NCBI RefSeq assembly: GCF_900111565.1
Contig: NZ_FOIK01000002.1
Coordinates: 744,001 to 808,000, forward strand
Origin: Paenibacillus sp. NFR01
GTDB taxonomy: Bacteria > Bacillota > Bacilli > Paenibacillales > Paenibacillaceae
Length of the DNA stretch: 64,000 bases
Direction of reading: 5' to 3'
The notes beneath the pieces are model-generated. The model ran no database searches, had not been told where the DNA came from, and saw only the letters and a list, made by a program, of their open reading frames with translations. Positions 61,468-64,000 of the stretch are shown one piece after another. The position numbers and the translations under genes are program-made. Positions within the stretch are counted from its first letter, which is position 1. Each line of letters starts with the position of its first letter.

Positions 61468-62220
61468 ATGTTTGAAGCATCCCCCTTCCCGGGCGGCCGC
61501 AGTCAAGGCGACGAGATCAGCGTATACGACACCTCAGAGCTCTACGGCGAGAAGGGCCGTTTCCGCGTGCTGCAGTTCTCCGGCGAAGCGGCACAGGGCG
61601 CGCTGGATCTGGAACAACCCCGGCGGATCGTTTTTGAATACCCGCGGGCCATGATTCACCTGATGGAGCATAATATGGCTTATTTCGAGGACGTCTTTAT
61701 GATTGGACACGGCATCGGTACGATAGCCGGCCACTATCCCGATAAGCGCTTCAAGGTAGCGGAGATTCATCCCGATATCGTTCGCCTGAGCCGGGAGCAT
61801 TTCGGCTATTCGCTCGACAACGTGACCATCGGAGACGGACGGGCACTGCTTGCCCTGGAACCGGATCGGCGTTACGACTACATTATTGTGGACGCTTTTA
61901 CTTCTTCCGGAACGCCGCAGCATCTGTGTTCCAGCGAGTTTTTCGCCCTGACCCGCAGCAAGCTGCACCGCCGGGGTTATCTTCTGCTGAACCTCATGGG
62001 CCGCAGCGACAACGACCGTAAGATCAGCGCCGTACTTACAACGCTCGGCGAGCACTATAGCCATGCCATGGCGTTTGCCCTTTTATCCGGCGGCCCCGCC
62101 GATCTCTGCAACTTCATCCTGATCGCCGGGGACCAGCCTATCCGTTACCAGGCGCGGCATTTGGCCGGCTTTACGGAAACGGAACCGGCTCAGGGCCATA
62201 TCATCCGGGATTCCCGGTGA
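61468..62220 (+). CDS. Spermidine-synthase-like SAM-binding protein
   Basis: 250 residues from the ATG at 61468 (AAGGAGA 7 bases upstream). The polyamine-synthase fold is visible: FMIGHGIGTIAGHYPDKRF (SAM loop), VAEIHPDIVRLSREHFG (acidic residue binding the nucleoside), IIVDAFTSSGTPQHLCS. It lacks an obvious speE neighbour (speD, speA). The family includes many non-polyamine members of unknown function, so I keep the name general. Confidence 0.82.
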   Translation: MFEASPFPGGRSQGDEISVYDTSELYGEKGRFRVLQFSGEAAQGALDLEQPRRIVFEYPRAMIHLMEHNMAYFEDVFMIGHGIGTIAGHYPDKRFKVAEIHPDIVRLSREHFGYSLDNVTIGDGRALLALEPDRRYDYIIVDAFTSSGTPQHLCSSEFFALTRSKLHRRGYLLLNLMGRSDNDRKISAVLTTLGEHYSHAMAFALLSGGPADLCNFILIAGDQPIRYQARHLAGFTETEPAQGHIIRDSR

Positions 62221-62323
62221 CCGTCGCCAGGCCTGTCTTTTTTTTGTTAAAATAAAACGGTCGGCGCATCCTATACTCTATACTCAAGATCGCGCCAGTC
62301 ACGACTAACGGAGGCAAAACGCA

Positions 62324-63076
62324 GTGGACTACATTATTCTGGACATCGAATTCAACGGCCGCAAATTTGCCAGCGAGCACCCGATGGAAGTCATTGAGAT
62401 CGGGGCTGTCCGCCTGGATGAATCGTTTAACGTCAAGGATGAATTTTCTTCCTTGATCAAACCGATATATTTTGCTACGCTCAATTCCTTTATCAAGAAA
62501 AAAACCGGCATCCCGCAAGAAGAGATCGACGTTGCGCCGCGGTTTCCGAAGGTGATTGCCGCCTTCCGCAAATGGCTTGACGAGAGCAAGGACGGCGTAC
62601 TGCTCCTGACCTGGGGCGGCGAGGACATGAAGCGGATCATTCAGGACGTGCGGATGCATAAGCTGGATGATGCGTATTGGCTGGAAGCAACTTACTTCGA
62701 TCTGCTCAAAGGAGTACTGCGGGCCCGCGGGCTGACGAACGATGTCAGCGTGGAAGGCGCCATGGCACTCTATGGGCTGGAGCCTTCCGGCTCGGCGCAC
62801 CGGGCGCTGGACGACGCAAAAATGACGGCCGAAATTTTCCGCGCCGCCTTCGGCGAACTGGATTTCAGCCATGCCCAACATTATAAGGACACCTTCTCCA
62901 ACGCCCGTGAACGCAAAACCGTCAAAATCGCCATCAAAGCGATGACCGCGCAAAAGGTCGTTCCAACCTGGGAGCTCGTGGCCGAGCATTACTTTTCCGC
63001 CGAAGGCGCGCTTGACGACCCACGCAAGGTAGCAGAGCTGAAGGCGTATTTCGCGGAGCAGCTCGGGAAGAAATAA
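62324..63076 (+). CDS. DEDDh-family 3'-5' exonuclease
   Basis: 250 residues from a GTG with GGAGG 9 bases upstream. Catalytic carboxylates are seen in YIILDIEFNG (Asp7, Glu9), the middle Asp region TYFDLLKGV and the C-terminal SAHRALDDAKMTAEI (His and Asp). It resembles the KapD/ERI-1-like exonucleases of Bacillales. It probably degrades RNA or DNA ends; substrate unknown. Cytosolic. Followed by its own terminator. Confidence 0.85.
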   Translation: MDYIILDIEFNGRKFASEHPMEVIEIGAVRLDESFNVKDEFSSLIKPIYFATLNSFIKKKTGIPQEEIDVAPRFPKVIAAFRKWLDESKDGVLLLTWGGEDMKRIIQDVRMHKLDDAYWLEATYFDLLKGVLRARGLTNDVSVEGAMALYGLEPSGSAHRALDDAKMTAEIFRAAFGELDFSHAQHYKDTFSNARERKTVKIAIKAMTAQKVVPTWELVAEHYFSAEGALDDPRKVAELKAYFAEQLGKK

Positions 63077-63093
63077 CCTTAACTGCCGACCTG

Positions 63094-63140
63094 GCGGCGG
63101 TTCTCCGGGCTGAGCGGCTTCCGGAACCGCCGTTTTCTTT
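63094..63140 (+). terminator. Intrinsic terminator after the exonuclease gene
   Basis: GCGGCGGTTCTCCGG pairs with CCGGAACCGCCG and is followed by TTTTCTTTTT. Confidence 0.85.
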
Positions 63141-63154
63141 TTCGCCAAAAAGTG

Positions 63155-63185
63155 TTGACCTTCACGCAACGTCAAGGTGTACAGT
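63155..63185 (+). promoter_or_regulatory. MerR-type promoter with 19-bp spacer
   Basis: TTGACC (63155-63160), 19 bases, TACAGT (63180-63185). The spacer carries the dyad ACCTT(n11)AAGGT centred between the two elements. This over-long spacer with a central dyad is the target of MerR-family activators, so the downstream gene is probably autoregulated. Confidence 0.8.
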
Positions 63186-63273
63186 GGGTTTGTAAGCAGC
63201 CGCTTGCGGCATTTACAGTGATGCGGTTTCCCGGGTTCATGGGCCGTTACCGCTTGTAGGAGGCAGATGCATC

Positions 63274-64000
63274 ATGGAATATACCGTGCAAAAGCTCGGC
63301 GCGATGGCTGGAATCAGCACGCGGACCCTGCGTTATTACGACGAGCTTGGCCTGCTGCGGCCGGCGCGAATCAACACCTCCGGATACCGGATCTACGGGC
63401 AAGCCGAAGTCGACCGGCTTCAGCAGATCCTGTTTTACCGGGAGCTTGGATTCAGCCTGGAGACGATCAAGGAGATTGTTACTTCCCCCTCCTTTGATCC
63501 GTCGGAGGCGCTGAAGGAGCACAGGCATAAGCTGCTTCAGCGCAGGGAGCAACTGGATGCGCTCATTGCAAATGTCGAGAATACCTTGGCTGCTGCGGAA
63601 GGGAGATTGACGATGAAGGATCAGGATAAATTTAAGGGCTTTAAGCAGAAGCTGATTGACGATAACGAAGCGAAATACGGGACGGAAATCCGCGAGAAGT
63701 ACGGCGAGGAAGCGGTGGAGAAATCAAATCGGGTGCTGAAAAACATGACCGAGGAGCAATATGCCGCCATCCAGCAGATCGAAACGGAAATGTTCGCCGC
63801 GCTGGAACAAGCCATGGAAGAAGGTGTTCCGGCAAGCGAGCTTGCGCAAAAGGCCGCCGATCTGCACCGCCAGTGGCTCTCCTTCTACTGGGACTCGTAT
63901 ACGAAGGAAGCCCATGCCCGCGTGGCCCAAATGTACGTCGATGACGAGCGTTTTACCGCTTATTACGACAAGCGCCGGCCGGGGCTGGCAGAATTTCTGC
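63274..64000 (+). CDS. MerR-family regulator with TipAS effector domain, 3' end outside window
   Basis: The frame from ATG 63274 (GTAGGAGG upstream) stays open to the window end, about 242 residues. MerR winged helix at the N-terminus (MEYTVQKLGAMAGISTRTLR, SGYRIYGQAEVDRL), a dimerisation coiled coil (HRHKLLQRREQLDALIANVE), then a TipAS ligand-binding domain (QWLSFYWDSYTKEAHARVAQ). TipA and Mta bind thiopeptides or other drugs and activate efflux genes. It likely activates its own promoter at 63155-63185. Confidence 0.88.
   Translation, partial: MEYTVQKLGAMAGISTRTLRYYDELGLLRPARINTSGYRIYGQAEVDRLQQILFYRELGFSLETIKEIVTSPSFDPSEALKEHRHKLLQRREQLDALIANVENTLAAAEGRLTMKDQDKFKGFKQKLIDDNEAKYGTEIREKYGEEAVEKSNRVLKNMTEEQYAAIQQIETEMFAALEQAMEEGVPASELAQKAADLHRQWLSFYWDSYTKEAHARVAQMYVDDERFTAYYDKRRPGLAEFL

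Overview
The window looks like a chromosomal segment of a Paenibacillus-type Gram-positive soil bacterium (Bacillales). The evidence is two S-layer-homology (SLH) surface proteins, a B. subtilis-style AraR (GntR DNA-binding plus LacI-type sensor) next to araB-araD-araA, an RsbQ homologue, YpsA, YesM/YesN-type two-component regulation of a sugar ABC transporter, strong AGGAGG ribosome sites with frequent TTG and GTG starts, and compact intergenic terminators. I see no phage, insertion sequence, CRISPR array, rRNA or tRNA.

Layout. 1-5.1 kb: tail of an SLH protein, a small hypothetical protein, a membrane-anchored YceI protein divergent from an OmpR-type two-component system, and a membrane protein. 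5.1-12.4 kb: an ArsB/NhaD-superfamily transporter behind a terminator-like leader hairpin, an AraC/GyrI-type regulator whose 5' end is frameshifted, a putative lipoprotein, a flavodoxin-fold reductase with an SDR reductase, and an amino-acid permease behind a glycine riboswitch. 12.5-18 kb: the arabinose regulon araB-araD-araA with divergent araR and readable promoter and operators. 18-22.3 kb: a glycosyltransferase, then a signalling group of a soluble chemoreceptor behind a sigma-D-type promoter, an RsbQ-type hydrolase and a PAS-GGDEF protein. 22.5-35.2 kb: a large SLH cell-surface protein and mostly single housekeeping or accessory genes (NAD-epimerase, AraC regulator, 7TM-GGDEF, DinB, Gfo/Idh/MocA, amidase, YciI, YpsA, Gly-rich lipoprotein).

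35.2-62 kb is dominated by plant-polysaccharide use: two GH42 beta-galactosidases, a sugar ABC transporter (binding protein plus two permeases, no ATPase) with a divergent YesM/YesN system, an SGNH esterase, a GH31 alpha-xylosidase and a GH2 beta-mannosidase. Several have divergent AraC-type regulators. A radical SAM/SPASM enzyme, a second Gfo/Idh/MocA protein, threonine synthase and a CYTH protein lie among them. 61.4-64 kb: a spermidine-synthase-like protein, a DEDDh exonuclease and a truncated MerR/TipAS regulator behind a 19-bp-spacer promoter.

The most notable items are: (i) an RsbQ homologue paired with a PAS protein that resembles the RsbP sensor half but carries a diguanylate cyclase instead of the PP2C phosphatase; (ii) two families of dispersed structured repeats. 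One has nested hairpins and a compensatory base-pair change (14031-14177, 57903-58010). The other has four palindromes with conserved 50/61/51-bp spacing (38454-38643, 53930-54117), with both copies between convergent gene ends; (iii) a single-base frameshift at the start of the AraC/GyrI regulator. Family assignments come from recognising the translated sequences, not from searches.
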